This document shows positions 42,001 to 50,350 of a stretch of 64,000 bases of DNA, one piece after another. The stretch is from positions 113,554-177,553 of the forward strand of contig NZ_RZNZ01000002.1 in assembly GCF_008698145.1 (NCBI RefSeq). Direction: 5' to 3'. The position numbers and the translations under genes were made by a program. Under the pieces are notes generated by a model that was not told the DNA's origin, did not search any database, and was given only the letters and a program-made list of their open reading frames with translations. The stretch's first letter is position 1. The number at the start of each line of letters is the position of its first letter. The stretch is from Bifidobacterium vespertilionis (GTDB lineage Bacteria > Actinomycetota > Actinomycetes > Actinomycetales > Bifidobacteriaceae).

Positions 42001-44945
42001 GGCGCAAGGCGACGGTGGCGGCGGTGAGCCTCGCTTCCCGCATGTACCTGAAACTCACGCGTAACCCGGACGACCGCACGGCGTTGAACATCTGGCTTGA
42101 TGCGATGAAACGCTACGGCAAAGGAACTGGCAAAAACGCGGGCAACTATCTGACCACCGCCAGACGGGCCATACCTCAAGCCATGAATGCCATGCCGGTA
42201 TGGATCATGCCGCTGCACAAGGTGATGGACAACTTCGATCCGGCGGTATCCCAGCTGTTCGACGTGATCATCGTGGACGAGTCGTCGCAGTGCGACCTGC
42301 TGTCGGTGGGCGTGCTGGCCTTGGCGCGAAAGGCCGTGATCGTGGGCGACGACAAGCAGACTTCACCGTCCAACGCCTTCAAGAGCGTGGACAAAATGGT
42401 GAAGCTGCAGGAGCAGTACATTCCCGATTTCCTCGGCAAGTCCCTCCTGACGTTCGACGAATCGCTGTATTCGCTCTCGAACCGCGTGTTCCAGTCACAG
42501 ATCATGCTACGCGAGCATTTCCGGTGCGTGCCGGAGATCATCGACTACTCCAATCGCTTCTACGACAGTCAGATCTTCCCGCTGCGCGAGCGCGACCATC
42601 CCGAGATCGGCTCTCCGCTGCGGGCCGTGCGCGTGGCGAACGCCCATGTGCAGAAGTTCGGCAAGGACACCGTTAACTTCAGCGAGGCGCAGGCCATTGC
42701 CGAACAGATCCGCGCATGCTGCGCCGACGCCCATTACGACGGCATGACGTTCGGCGTCGTGACGCTCATGAGCAGCGAGGCGCACCAGAAAATCGTCAGC
42801 GACAGGATCATCGAGGCCATAGGGGCGGAGGAATACGCGAAAAGGCGGCTGCGCGTAGGCAACCCTCCCGCATTCCAGGGCGATGAGCGAGACGTCATAT
42901 TCCTGTCCTTCGTCACCGATGCCGCAGGAGGCCACGCCTATGCCGCCACGCGCATCAGCGACGCCCAATGGATGAACGTCGCGGCATCCCGTGCCAAGAA
43001 CCAGCTCTGGGCGTTCTATTCCATGGATCCCGCGGCGCTGAACGCCAACGATCTGAGGCGGGGGCTGATCGAATACATCCGTGACTACGCGGTGGAGGAA
43101 CCTGACAGCAGTCCCATGGCGACGGCGCATACCGATTTCGAACGGGACGTGATCGAGAACCTTACCGCGCATGGTTACCGGGATGAGCTGCGCGCCCAAT
43201 ACCGAGTCGGCAGGTATGCGATCGACTGCGTGGTTGACCTGGGGCAGGGGCAGCGGCTGGCGATCGAATGCGACGGTGACGAGAGCAAAACCGCCGAACA
43301 GTTCTCCATGGACATTGCCAAGCAACGTGTGCTCGAACGACTGGGATGGCATTTCGTGCGCCTTGCCGCATTGGATTACTATCTGGACCCGGAATCGGCC
43401 ATGGCGCCGGTGTACTCCCATCTGACAGAGCTGACGCGGATGCGCGACGCGCTTGCCGCGGATGCTTCGGAGCCGGACGTTTCGCGGCAGGATAAGGGAG
43501 ACGAAGGCGGACGTGGCGCGTCCGGAACGGACGATCCCGATGAATCGACGGACCGCGCCGAGCCCGAACCCTCTTTAGCCGACAGTACTCCGGCAACGGA
43601 TGAATCCATTTCCGACACGCATCATGCGCGCCATGCGCGCCATGCCAAGGGCATCGCCGACTATGAAATGGAAGCGGAGTATTCGCTCCTTGAATACGGC
43701 AATCTGCTCAACGAATCAGACATTCCGAAGCAGTCAGATGGAGAATCTGACGTGGCATGGCTGCAATCCACGGTGCTCATGCTGGTGGCCAACGAATTCC
43801 CGCTATCGGTCGATCTGCTGAATCGACAGGTCATCCCGCTCATGCGCGAAAAAGGTTACTCCGCTTCCTATGCGCGTCGCCGTGTTGCGGGGGCTCTGGA
43901 ATACCTTGTCACGAAGCGGCACATTGCATGTGTGGTGGGCTATTGCTATCCCATGCCTGTGGACGTGCCGTTCCGCATCATACGGGGCAGAGGCGTCAAA
44001 GACATCAGCGCCGAGGAAGTCGCCTTCGTTATACGGCAGCTCTCGTTCTTCCCCGAAGGCAAGAGAAGAAGCGTGATCGAAACCCAGTTGGATCGCATCT
44101 ACGAGTGGAGCGGCAGAGATATGGGTAACAGCGCGCTCGTGGATCAGGCATTCCAAGTGATAGTGGATTCCGGTCTGGCGACCATCGAACACGATGTGGT
44201 CGTTCCCACGCAGCATTCGCTGCTTATGGGTACGCAGACGGCATCCGTCTGGCAAAGCATGATGGTGGCGGCATCGGAGAACGAACAAGCGCAAACCGTG
44301 ACGGAATCCATCCCCGAGCATTCCGCAGACGTTGACGGTGGGGAAGCCGAATCCGAGGATGTTCAGGATATTCAGGACACGGGAGACCCCGATCTGGGCG
44401 ATCGCAGACGCACGATCACCACGTACGGCGAACGGTATCATCTGCGGTATGCGGAACCCGTAGCGGTGAAGGATCTGCCGTTGCGCCGAGACTATGACAG
44501 TGTTGAGGATTGGCTAACGGACGTCATTATCAAACTTGTGTATATGCAGTTCCCGATCTGCCGTGCCATGCTGAGCCGGCAGCTGGCTGCCGTGCTGCGG
44601 CGTGCCGGCATTCGTCAGGGCGTGCTTGACGGATTGCTGACGGTTTGCTTGAAGCAGTGCGGCGAACGAATCCGGCAAGGGAAGGATGGCTTCTATTCTC
44701 CTCCGAAGGGCAAGGGCTTCCCATTCCGCATCATACGGCATCGGGAGATCGAATTCATCAGCACCCAGGAGCTCTCATTCGTCATGCAGTGCATTCTTCG
44801 GGATCGTCCGGATGGCGGCAAAGCGTGGCTGTTCGAGGAGACCCGTGCGGTGTATGGATTCCGAGGCATCGGGTCCAAGATCCGCGATGCCTTCGAATCC
44901 GCGTATCGGCGGCTTCCCGCATCACAGACAGATGCCGGGGAATAA
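39093..44945 (+). CDS. Giant SF1 helicase / PD-(D/E)XK-like nuclease with two DUF3320-like repeats
   Basis: Encodes 1950 residues, one of the largest genes here. The SF1 (UPF1/DNA2-like) helicase is split: Walker A QGPPGTGKSH (K397), a long helical insertion (about 460-1000, coiled-coil at 460-510), Walker B IIVDESSQCD (D1062, E1063), then GDDKQTSPS, FQGDERDVIFLS and NVAASRAKNQLW. Residues about 1345-1430 form a Vsr/MTES_1575-like nuclease (IDCVVD with D1378; AIECDGD with E1392, D1394; QRVLERLGW). An acidic linker follows, then two related C-terminal units (about 1551-1720 and 1805-1945), each with PFRIIR...I..EE/QE..FV, as in DUF3320. Starts 1 nt after the DUF499 stop, so translation is coupled. 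Likely the DNA-degrading arm of the system. Confidence 0.85.
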   Translation: MLQESDQQSEQQQARAILKDRGSRFLDYLAAVAQTFATRTPRRLENSEAFILSSQIPDRSNLVSVGPLGTDRTWLSMRQPSKPKPVDVPPTLEPYINRLTIVRSTQTPKLNQRFDELEAACELGTPHPSADAFKARAETKHVREAFATWRETVWAQWKTSVKPLEAALDLYQKLFNMYLRLDKDADYVELLFGHCILTWSGRHAVDYPLVLTGAHMIFKESTGTILVEATGPSRMSVAPFEGADLLGYNLLARYQDTFNDHPADVWDETESNELRRVIVSQLGTAARINDTLDIKPGNEPVLQRGWCLLMRKRVDNTSAFYEGLSRKLQTSDYLPEAFSSMFSDVSTVRAAVGDKHDDEHADRLLMPLPANDEQRRIVRQLDRNSGVTVQGPPGTGKSHTIVNLISHLLAQGKRVLVTAEKAQALAVLHNKMPKEIQDLAVAPIGDSVADAEMLRLSVQRMQDSLTDLDVDDARRRLDELNRTIDAADGRLAELNRGLAQCLERQMDEFETTEGSLTAARVAQWVTANAAHNVVPDHVPSSASVPLPWNEYSEYVALASRIRDDDARESSLNLPNPSVLPTGAELASLHAKLERIRTSVEHLAHSGLDMHAIDASPVEHVESVVEIVRPLLAELTALDGPWERELGATLRDSPEHREWLRSSLALLQDQLDSCMQLSGRLLGHTVSVPDGNPKDQLDLLEQWTQRARQGKRLPRFLNKELREFGESVTVDGYTPQTADELQLVAAYIQSRQRQSALPVLVQQTFAGLPIPVPEFNGSYLMALASLTKRTSAINAWWHERYAPAQRLLRPYFPFGDPVADLDALRHAVEALESSVARRSEQELAQRLDDVQRLLDGHAGAGESHLWRSLNECLHAKDYEGWQRALDEAVRLAGVARDAARLQTLHDRLGAVAPQWADAIMASHGKQAVCESEQDYTLAWRLAQACAWLAEISRETETGPWIDESRTVSETRRKATVAAVSLASRMYLKLTRNPDDRTALNIWLDAMKRYGKGTGKNAGNYLTTARRAIPQAMNAMPVWIMPLHKVMDNFDPAVSQLFDVIIVDESSQCDLLSVGVLALARKAVIVGDDKQTSPSNAFKSVDKMVKLQEQYIPDFLGKSLLTFDESLYSLSNRVFQSQIMLREHFRCVPEIIDYSNRFYDSQIFPLRERDHPEIGSPLRAVRVANAHVQKFGKDTVNFSEAQAIAEQIRACCADAHYDGMTFGVVTLMSSEAHQKIVSDRIIEAIGAEEYAKRRLRVGNPPAFQGDERDVIFLSFVTDAAGGHAYAATRISDAQWMNVAASRAKNQLWAFYSMDPAALNANDLRRGLIEYIRDYAVEEPDSSPMATAHTDFERDVIENLTAHGYRDELRAQYRVGRYAIDCVVDLGQGQRLAIECDGDESKTAEQFSMDIAKQRVLERLGWHFVRLAALDYYLDPESAMAPVYSHLTELTRMRDALAADASEPDVSRQDKGDEGGRGASGTDDPDESTDRAEPEPSLADSTPATDESISDTHHARHARHAKGIADYEMEAEYSLLEYGNLLNESDIPKQSDGESDVAWLQSTVLMLVANEFPLSVDLLNRQVIPLMREKGYSASYARRRVAGALEYLVTKRHIACVVGYCYPMPVDVPFRIIRGRGVKDISAEEVAFVIRQLSFFPEGKRRSVIETQLDRIYEWSGRDMGNSALVDQAFQVIVDSGLATIEHDVVVPTQHSLLMGTQTASVWQSMMVAASENEQAQTVTESIPEHSADVDGGEAESEDVQDIQDTGDPDLGDRRRTITTYGERYHLRYAEPVAVKDLPLRRDYDSVEDWLTDVIIKLVYMQFPICRAMLSRQLAAVLRRAGIRQGVLDGLLTVCLKQCGERIRQGKDGFYSPPKGKGFPFRIIRHREIEFISTQELSFVMQCILRDRPDGGKAWLFEETRAVYGFRGIGSKIRDAFESAYRRLPASQTDAGE

Positions 44946-44982
44946 TGCCGCGAAGCATGTGAAAACCGCTGCCCGCGGTGTG

Positions 44983-45002
44983 TCATGAGGGGAATGCGCT
45001 TT
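44983..45002 (+). repeat. Right 20-bp direct repeat of the defence island
   Basis: Identical to 28808-28827. It lies 37 nt after the stop of the giant helicase gene and runs directly into a GTCATCCTGAGC repeat, as on the left side. Confidence 0.75.
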
Positions 45003-45004
45003 TC

Positions 45005-45140
45005 GTCATCCTGAGCGTAGCGCGTAGCGCGAAGTCGAAGGATCCTTAACTTTACGCACAAGGTTAAGGATCCTTCGACTTCGCGCTACGCGCTACGCTC
45101 AGGATGACGGAGGACCCGCCAAGGACCGCTCAGGATGACG
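45005..45140. repeat. GTCATCCTGAGC-family repeat at the right island edge
   Basis: A full copy from GTCATCCTGAGCG (45005) to GCTCAGGATGAC (about 45108), with GTAGCGCG/CGCGCTAC in both arms, followed by a second right end GCTCAGGATGAC to 45139. Confidence 0.8.
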
Positions 45141-45146
45141 GAAAGC

Positions 45147-45932
45147 TCACGCGATCTGGCGCAGGAGGGCGGGCAGCTCGGCCATGGTGTCGATCACGGC
45201 GTCGGCGCCGGCGGCAGTGAAGGCGTTGCGCGCGGCGGTGCGGGCGGCGGCCTTGTCGGCGTCGGACAGGGCTTCGAACTCGTCCTGGCTCAGGGCCATC
45301 TGGGAGCTGCCCTCGGTCACGCCCACGGTGAAGACGCCGGCGTTCTTGCCTTCGCGGATGTCGGAGAGGGTGTCGCCCACCTTGACGGCCTTGCGCACAT
45401 CGGTCACGCGCAGGGTCTTGAGGTTCTCGAACACCATGTACGGGTAGGGGCGGCCGAAGCCGTCGGTGCCGTCCGGGCTGATCCAGAAGTCCGGCGCGTA
45501 GCCCTGCTCGGCGGCCTTGGGGACCACGATCTCCATCATCTTGTCCGTGTAGCCGGTGGTGGAGCCGATCTTGAGGCCCATTTCGCGCAAGGTCGCAACG
45601 GTGTCCACCACGCCCGGCTTGGGGGTGGCGAACTGGTCGAGGATGGACAGCAGCTTCGGCTCGAAGTGCGCGTACACACTGTCCACGTCGGCCTCGGTGG
45701 GGGCGGCTCCGTGGGCGTCCTCCCAGGCGCGGGCGATGCGGTCCATGTGCAGCATGGTGGAGATGTGGTCGTGCTTGAGCATGCCCATCGGCTTGCGGGT
45801 CTCGTCCATGGTCGGCTCGATGCCGAACTCCTTGAACGCCTCCTGGAAGGCGCGCACGGGGGCGAAGCAGCCATAGTCCACGGTGGTGCCGGCCCAGTCG
45901 AAGATGACGGCCTCAAAACGGGTGCTGGTCAT
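45147..45932 (-). CDS. phnX: Phosphonoacetaldehyde hydrolase
   Basis: Encodes 261 residues from the ATG at 45932 (AAAGGA upstream). HAD-superfamily: nucleophile D12 in FDWAGTTVD and the Schiff-base lysine K53 in GMLKHDH, which is specific to PhnX. VGDTLSDIREGKNAG supplies the C-terminal acidic motif. It cleaves phosphonoacetaldehyde to acetaldehyde and phosphate, the second step of 2-aminoethylphosphonate breakdown. Located 44 nt downstream of phnW in one operon. Confidence 0.95.
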   Translation of the reverse strand: MTSTRFEAVIFDWAGTTVDYGCFAPVRAFQEAFKEFGIEPTMDETRKPMGMLKHDHISTMLHMDRIARAWEDAHGAAPTEADVDSVYAHFEPKLLSILDQFATPKPGVVDTVATLREMGLKIGSTTGYTDKMMEIVVPKAAEQGYAPDFWISPDGTDGFGRPYPYMVFENLKTLRVTDVRKAVKVGDTLSDIREGKNAGVFTVGVTEGSSQMALSQDEFEALSDADKAAARTAARNAFTAAGADAVIDTMAELPALLRQIA

Positions 45933-45976
45933 GATGGTTGTTCCTTTCAGCAAGATTGGATTCGATCGGCTGCGGC

Positions 45977-47188
45977 TCACGCGGTGAGCTTCACGGTGAC
46001 GGGGGCGGCGGCCTTGATCGGGGCACCGGCGGCGTCCATGGCGGCGATCGCCTCGGGGACGGAGGCGGAGCCGGTGGCGGGCTCGAGCAGGCCGCGCTCG
46101 CCCATGTACATGGCCAGCAGCTCGGTCACCTTCTCGATGTCATCGGTGTAGATCTCGCCGATGTTGCCCAGGCGGAAGGTCTCCTCGTCGGTGAGCTTGC
46201 CCGGGTAGATGGCGTAGCCGCGCTCCTTGATGAACTCGTACATGTCGTGGAAGTCGAACTTGGTGTTCTGCGGGTAGAGGAAGGTGGTGATGATCGGGCC
46301 CTGGTGGTCGTGCAGGAACAGGCGGAAGCCGAGGGCCTTCATGCGGGCGATCAGCAGCTCGTTGTTGAGCGTGTAGCGGGCGGAGCGGGCCGGGATGCCG
46401 CCTTCGGCGAACATCTCATCCAGCGCCTTGGAGAAGGCGAGCACCACGTGGGTGGGGGAGGTGAAGCGCCACTTGCCGTTGGCCTTTTCCAGGGTGTTCC
46501 ACTGGTCCCACAGGTCCAGGGACAGGCTGCGCGCCTTGCCCTTGGAGTCCTCGAGCTTGGCCTTGTTGCAGATGATGAAGCTGAAGCCGGGCACGCCCTG
46601 GATGCACTTGTTGGCGGAGGAGACCAGGAAGTCGATGCCCCAGTCGGCCACGGGGATGTCCACGCCGCCGAAGGAGCTCATGGCGTCCACCATGAAGGTC
46701 TTGCCGTGCGCCTTGGCCACGCGGGCCACGGCCTCGATGTCGTTGAGCAGGCCGGAGGTGGTCTCGGAATGGATCATGGACACGTGGGTGATGGACGGGT
46801 CGGCGTCCAGGTATTCGGCCACCTTGGCGGCGTCCGGGATGCGGTCGTACGGCTCGGCGTACTGGGTGAAGGCGATGCCGGCGTGGCGGCAGATGTCCGC
46901 CTGACGATCGCCGTACGCGCCGTTGGTGCACAGCAGGACCTTCTCGTCCTTGCCGATCACGGAGGTGAGCACGCTCTCCACGCCGAAGGTGCCGGATCCC
47001 TGCATGAGCACCACGGTGTAATCGTCGGCGTTGCAGTGGGCGAGCTCGAGCAGCTGGCGGCGGATCTTCTGGGTGATCTGCTGGTAGTCCTCGTCCCACG
47101 TGCAGTGGTCGAACAGCATCTCCTCCTTGACCGTGCGGGTGGTGGTCAGCGGACCGGGGGTGAGAAGCTTGTATTCGGTGTTCATCAT
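45977..47188 (-). CDS. phnW: 2-aminoethylphosphonate-pyruvate transaminase
   Basis: Encodes 403 residues of class V aminotransferase. LLTPGPLTTTRTVKEEML at the N-terminus and the PLP lysine K194 in VSSANKCIQGVPGF are the PhnW signature; DAMSSFGG holds the cofactor aspartate. It moves the amino group of 2-aminoethylphosphonate to pyruvate, giving phosphonoacetaldehyde and alanine. AAAGGA precedes the start. The promoter region carries a CTACGTAG/GTAGTCTAC site (47270-47286). Length exceeds the usual 360-370 residues because of a C-terminal Ala/Pro-rich tail. Confidence 0.95.
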   Translation of the reverse strand: MMNTEYKLLTPGPLTTTRTVKEEMLFDHCTWDEDYQQITQKIRRQLLELAHCNADDYTVVLMQGSGTFGVESVLTSVIGKDEKVLLCTNGAYGDRQADICRHAGIAFTQYAEPYDRIPDAAKVAEYLDADPSITHVSMIHSETTSGLLNDIEAVARVAKAHGKTFMVDAMSSFGGVDIPVADWGIDFLVSSANKCIQGVPGFSFIICNKAKLEDSKGKARSLSLDLWDQWNTLEKANGKWRFTSPTHVVLAFSKALDEMFAEGGIPARSARYTLNNELLIARMKALGFRLFLHDHQGPIITTFLYPQNTKFDFHDMYEFIKERGYAIYPGKLTDEETFRLGNIGEIYTDDIEKVTELLAMYMGERGLLEPATGSASVPEAIAAMDAAGAPIKAAAPVTVKLTA

Positions 47189-47269
47189 TGCTTCCTTTCT
47201 TGGGGGTTGGAAGAGCGCTGTTCCGGAACTTTCCGGGCGCGATTCTAATAAACTATGAAGTTTTTGGTA

Positions 47270-47286
47270 AATCTACGTAGTCTACA
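47270..47286. promoter_or_regulatory. CTACGTAG operator-like site upstream of phnW
   Basis: AATCTACGTAGTCTACA contains the palindrome CTACGTAG (47273-47280) overlapping GTAG-T-CTAC (47277-47285). Nearly the same arrangement occurs upstream of the ABC ATPase gene (51361-51389). Candidate binding site for the RpiR-type regulator encoded at 51516-52412. Confidence 0.5.
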
Positions 47287-47342
47287 AAAGACCAATGGAG
47301 TGTCATTTGTAGTTGGCGTAAGGGGGCGGTTGCGGTTGCGGG

Positions 47343-47396
47343 GCTGGTGACGATGTGGGCACAATGGACACCCGTTGTGCCCACATCGTCACCAGC
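47343..47396. repeat. 22-bp perfect hairpin between the transporter and phnW
   Basis: Arms 47343-47364 and 47375-47396 are fully complementary (core GACGATGTGGGCACAA / TTGTGCCCACATCGTC) with a 10-nt loop. It lies just after the permease/binding-protein gene and before the phnW promoter, so it may end the transporter transcript; no T-run is present. Confidence 0.7.
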
Positions 47397-47473
47397 GTTT
47401 GGGAGGGGCCCGCCCGCCCGGACTGGTCGGCCCGGACTGGTTGGCCCGGACAGGCGGCGGCTACCTCGGCGGA

Positions 47474-50344
47474 CTACTCGTCCTGCGCGACGCGCTTGCA
47501 GGCCGAGGAGAAGTCCTGATGCTCCTGGAGCAGGTCAACCGTCAGGGGCTTCGGGAAGTTCTTCGGGTTCTTCGAGGCGTTCGACGCGGCCTTCTCGCCC
47601 TGGTAGAGCGGGGTCGGGTAGGTCTGCAGCAGCTCGGCGCGGCCCTTGTCGATGATCACGGCGGCCATCTGCTGCGCCTTCGGGTTGGTGGCGCGGCCCT
47701 TGTCCAGCACCGCCACCGACTCGGTCAGCGCGTAGTTGCCCTCGGTCGGATCCACGAAGTCGATCGGCAGGCCCTTGGCCTTGTCCGCCACGGCCTGGTG
47801 GCGCAGGCCGAAGCCGATCGCCACCTCGCCCGAGCGCACGGCCTTCAGCGGGCCGGAACCGGACTGCTCAAGGTGCGGGCCGGCGTTGCGGTAGATGTCC
47901 GTGAGGATCTTCCTGCCCTCGTCGCCGGTGCCGTAGGCGTCGGCGATCGCCTGGACCATGAGCCAGCCGGTGGAGGAGCCCTCCATGTCCGGCACGGAGA
48001 TCAGGCCCTTGTACTTCGGATCGGCCAGATCCTTGAGGCTCTTGGGCTCGGGGACGCCGGCCTCGGCGATCGTCTTGGTGTTGACGATGATCGCACCCTC
48101 CTGCGCGGTGGTGGGGGAGCGGTACGCCGGAGCCTTGGAGTTCTCCGAGGTGCCCAGCAGCTTCGACTTGACGTCCGTCAGATCCGCGAACATGTGGTTG
48201 CGGTCCTGTGCGGAATCGACGTAGTAGGAGCTCATCGTCAGCATGTCCGCCTCGAGCGCCTTGCCCTCGGCCAGCATCTTGCCGCCGAGCTCGGAGGTGC
48301 CGAAGCTCTGGATGATGTACTGGTTCTTGAACCCGTTGTTGTCCAGCGCGTTCTGGAAGGCCACGATCGCCTCGTCGTCGGCGTTGGTGTAGATGACCAC
48401 CTGGCCGTTGGCGGAGGAGGCGGTCGCACCGAATCCGAACGCCACCAGCAGGACGGCCAGCACGGCGGACAGCGCGCCCGTGAAGATGTTGCGGGCCTTG
48501 CGGTTGCCGGAGGTGGGCAGCGGGAAGTCCGGGTTGCCGGAGGCGCCGGTCTGCTCGATCGCGGTCTGGCGGGCGTCCGGACGGACCGCGGCGGAGGCGA
48601 CGGCCACCTGCGGGGCCTTCACCTTGACGGCGGCCTTGGCCTTCTCGCGGCTGCGGTCGCGGGTCAGGAAGGCGGTGAGGCCCTTGACGACGAGGTTGGT
48701 GACCAGGATCAGCAGGGACAGCGCGAAGATCTCATCGAACTTCGCCACGTGCTGCAGCGCGGAGATCTTGGTGGTGATCACCTGCGTGCGGGCGCCGGTC
48801 AGGAAGACCACGGCGGAGATCGTGACCATCGCGTTGACGAAGTAGTAGCTGAACACCTGCAGGATGGTCGGTAGGGCGTTCGGCGTGACCACGCGCACGA
48901 TCGTCTTGATCCAGTTGTCGCCCATGAGCTTGGCCGTGGTCTCCCACGAGCCGTTCATCTTGGTGAGCGAGTCCTTGATCATCTGGTACGGGGTGGCGAA
49001 GTAGTGCACGATGTTCGCCGCGATCAGGATCCAGAACGTGTTCTGCAGCGAGGTGCCGGAGAAGACGAACAGGAACGCGATGCCCAGGACCATGCCGGGG
49101 ACCGTGTTGATGATCGAGCTCATCGCGTCCACCGTGCGGCGGGCCCAGTTCGGCAGCTTGGAGCGGGAGGTGACCAAGCCGGCCGCGTAGGCGAACAGGC
49201 AGCCGATGATGGCGCTCATCACGGCCACGTACAGCGAGTTCGTGTACACCTGCGTGAGCTCCGAATCGGTGAACAGCGCGGTGATGTGGCTGAACGTGAA
49301 GCTGGTGTTGAACGGCCACTCGGAGACGAACGGGATGAGGATGATCACGGCGAACAGGGACAGCACGCACACCAGGGTGACGATGGAGCCGATGCCGCAC
49401 AGCCAGTCGCGCTTCTTGCCCTTGGGCAGCTCGACCTGCGAGATCTTGTTGTAGCGGATCGCGAAGCGCTCCAGCACGGTCACCAGGATGATCGAGATGA
49501 TCGACGGGATCAGCATCACGACGGCGATCACGGCGCCTCGGTTGAAGTTCGGGATGGAGCCGAGCATCTGGTTGAACAGCGTCATGGCCAGCACGTCGTA
49601 CTCGCCGCCCACCGAGGTCGGGATGCCGTAGTCGGTGAACGCCAGGAAGAAGGACTGGATGAACGCGATCGCCATCGTGCCGATCAGCGGGCGGACCACG
49701 GTGTTGAGGAAGGTGGTCCACGGCTTGTCGCCCATGATGTGCGAGACGATGATGAACTTCTTGTCCACGAACTGGAAGCTGTTGTTGATCAGCAGGAAGC
49801 AGGTGGGCAGCGTGTAGATCACGTAGCCGATCAGCAGGCCGTTGAAGCCGTAGATGTCGAACGGCTGGAAGCCCAGGAGCCTGGTGATCAGGCCCTGCTT
49901 GCCGAAGGAGTAGATGATCGCGAAGCCGTACGTGATGGTCGGCAGCAGCATCGGCACCTGCGTGAGCAGGGTGATGGCCTTCTTGAGCCCTTTCGGCACG
50001 TTGGTGCAGTTGACCGTGTAGGCCAGCAGGAACGCCAGCAGCACGGCGACCAGCGCGGAGGTGGCCGCGACGATCAGCGAGTGGGCCACCGAGGTGCCGA
50101 ATTCAGGGCGGGAGAGCACCGCCCAGTAGTTGGACATGGTGGCCGCGCCGTCGCCGGTCTGGAAGGACTTGACGATGACCGTGACCAGCGGGACCACGAG
50201 GAAGGCGAGGAACGCCACGGACACGACCACCAGCAGGGTCCACAGCTCGGTCTGCTTCGGGGCGCGCGGCCTGCGCTCGTGGTTGGAGATCTCCGGGGCT
50301 ACGTTGGGCAGTTGCTTGCCCGCCTGGATGGATTCGACCGACAT
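47474..50344 (-). CDS. ABC permease fused to its solute-binding protein, 2-aminoethylphosphonate type
   Basis: Encodes 956 residues in a single frame. Residues about 30-300 and 325-600 are two permease modules, each with the inner-membrane EAA-like loop (AHSLIVAATSA..., MGDKPWTTFLNTVVRPLIG; then MGDNWIKTIVRVVTPNALP). After a basic Ala/Lys linker, an extra membrane helix (about 619-640, IFTGALSAVLAVLLVAFGF) anchors a periplasmic-type binding protein (about 645-956, QVVIYTNADDEAIVAFQNALDNNG...) of the iron/AEP-binding class. Fusion of both permeases and the receptor in one chain is unusual. Gene position between the ABC ATPase and phnW indicates 2-aminoethylphosphonate uptake. Confidence 0.88.
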   Translation of the reverse strand: MSVESIQAGKQLPNVAPEISNHERRPRAPKQTELWTLLVVVSVAFLAFLVVPLVTVIVKSFQTGDGAATMSNYWAVLSRPEFGTSVAHSLIVAATSALVAVLLAFLLAYTVNCTNVPKGLKKAITLLTQVPMLLPTITYGFAIIYSFGKQGLITRLLGFQPFDIYGFNGLLIGYVIYTLPTCFLLINNSFQFVDKKFIIVSHIMGDKPWTTFLNTVVRPLIGTMAIAFIQSFFLAFTDYGIPTSVGGEYDVLAMTLFNQMLGSIPNFNRGAVIAVVMLIPSIISIILVTVLERFAIRYNKISQVELPKGKKRDWLCGIGSIVTLVCVLSLFAVIILIPFVSEWPFNTSFTFSHITALFTDSELTQVYTNSLYVAVMSAIIGCLFAYAAGLVTSRSKLPNWARRTVDAMSSIINTVPGMVLGIAFLFVFSGTSLQNTFWILIAANIVHYFATPYQMIKDSLTKMNGSWETTAKLMGDNWIKTIVRVVTPNALPTILQVFSYYFVNAMVTISAVVFLTGARTQVITTKISALQHVAKFDEIFALSLLILVTNLVVKGLTAFLTRDRSREKAKAAVKVKAPQVAVASAAVRPDARQTAIEQTGASGNPDFPLPTSGNRKARNIFTGALSAVLAVLLVAFGFGATASSANGQVVIYTNADDEAIVAFQNALDNNGFKNQYIIQSFGTSELGGKMLAEGKALEADMLTMSSYYVDSAQDRNHMFADLTDVKSKLLGTSENSKAPAYRSPTTAQEGAIIVNTKTIAEAGVPEPKSLKDLADPKYKGLISVPDMEGSSTGWLMVQAIADAYGTGDEGRKILTDIYRNAGPHLEQSGSGPLKAVRSGEVAIGFGLRHQAVADKAKGLPIDFVDPTEGNYALTESVAVLDKGRATNPKAQQMAAVIIDKGRAELLQTYPTPLYQGEKAASNASKNPKNFPKPLTVDLLQEHQDFSSACKRVAQDE

Positions 50345-50350
50345 TGGGGA

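Noticed and set aside
28808..45002. The island as a prophage or integrative element
   Set aside because: No integrase, excisionase, structural or conjugation gene, and no tRNA at the borders; only the direct repeat supports insertion.
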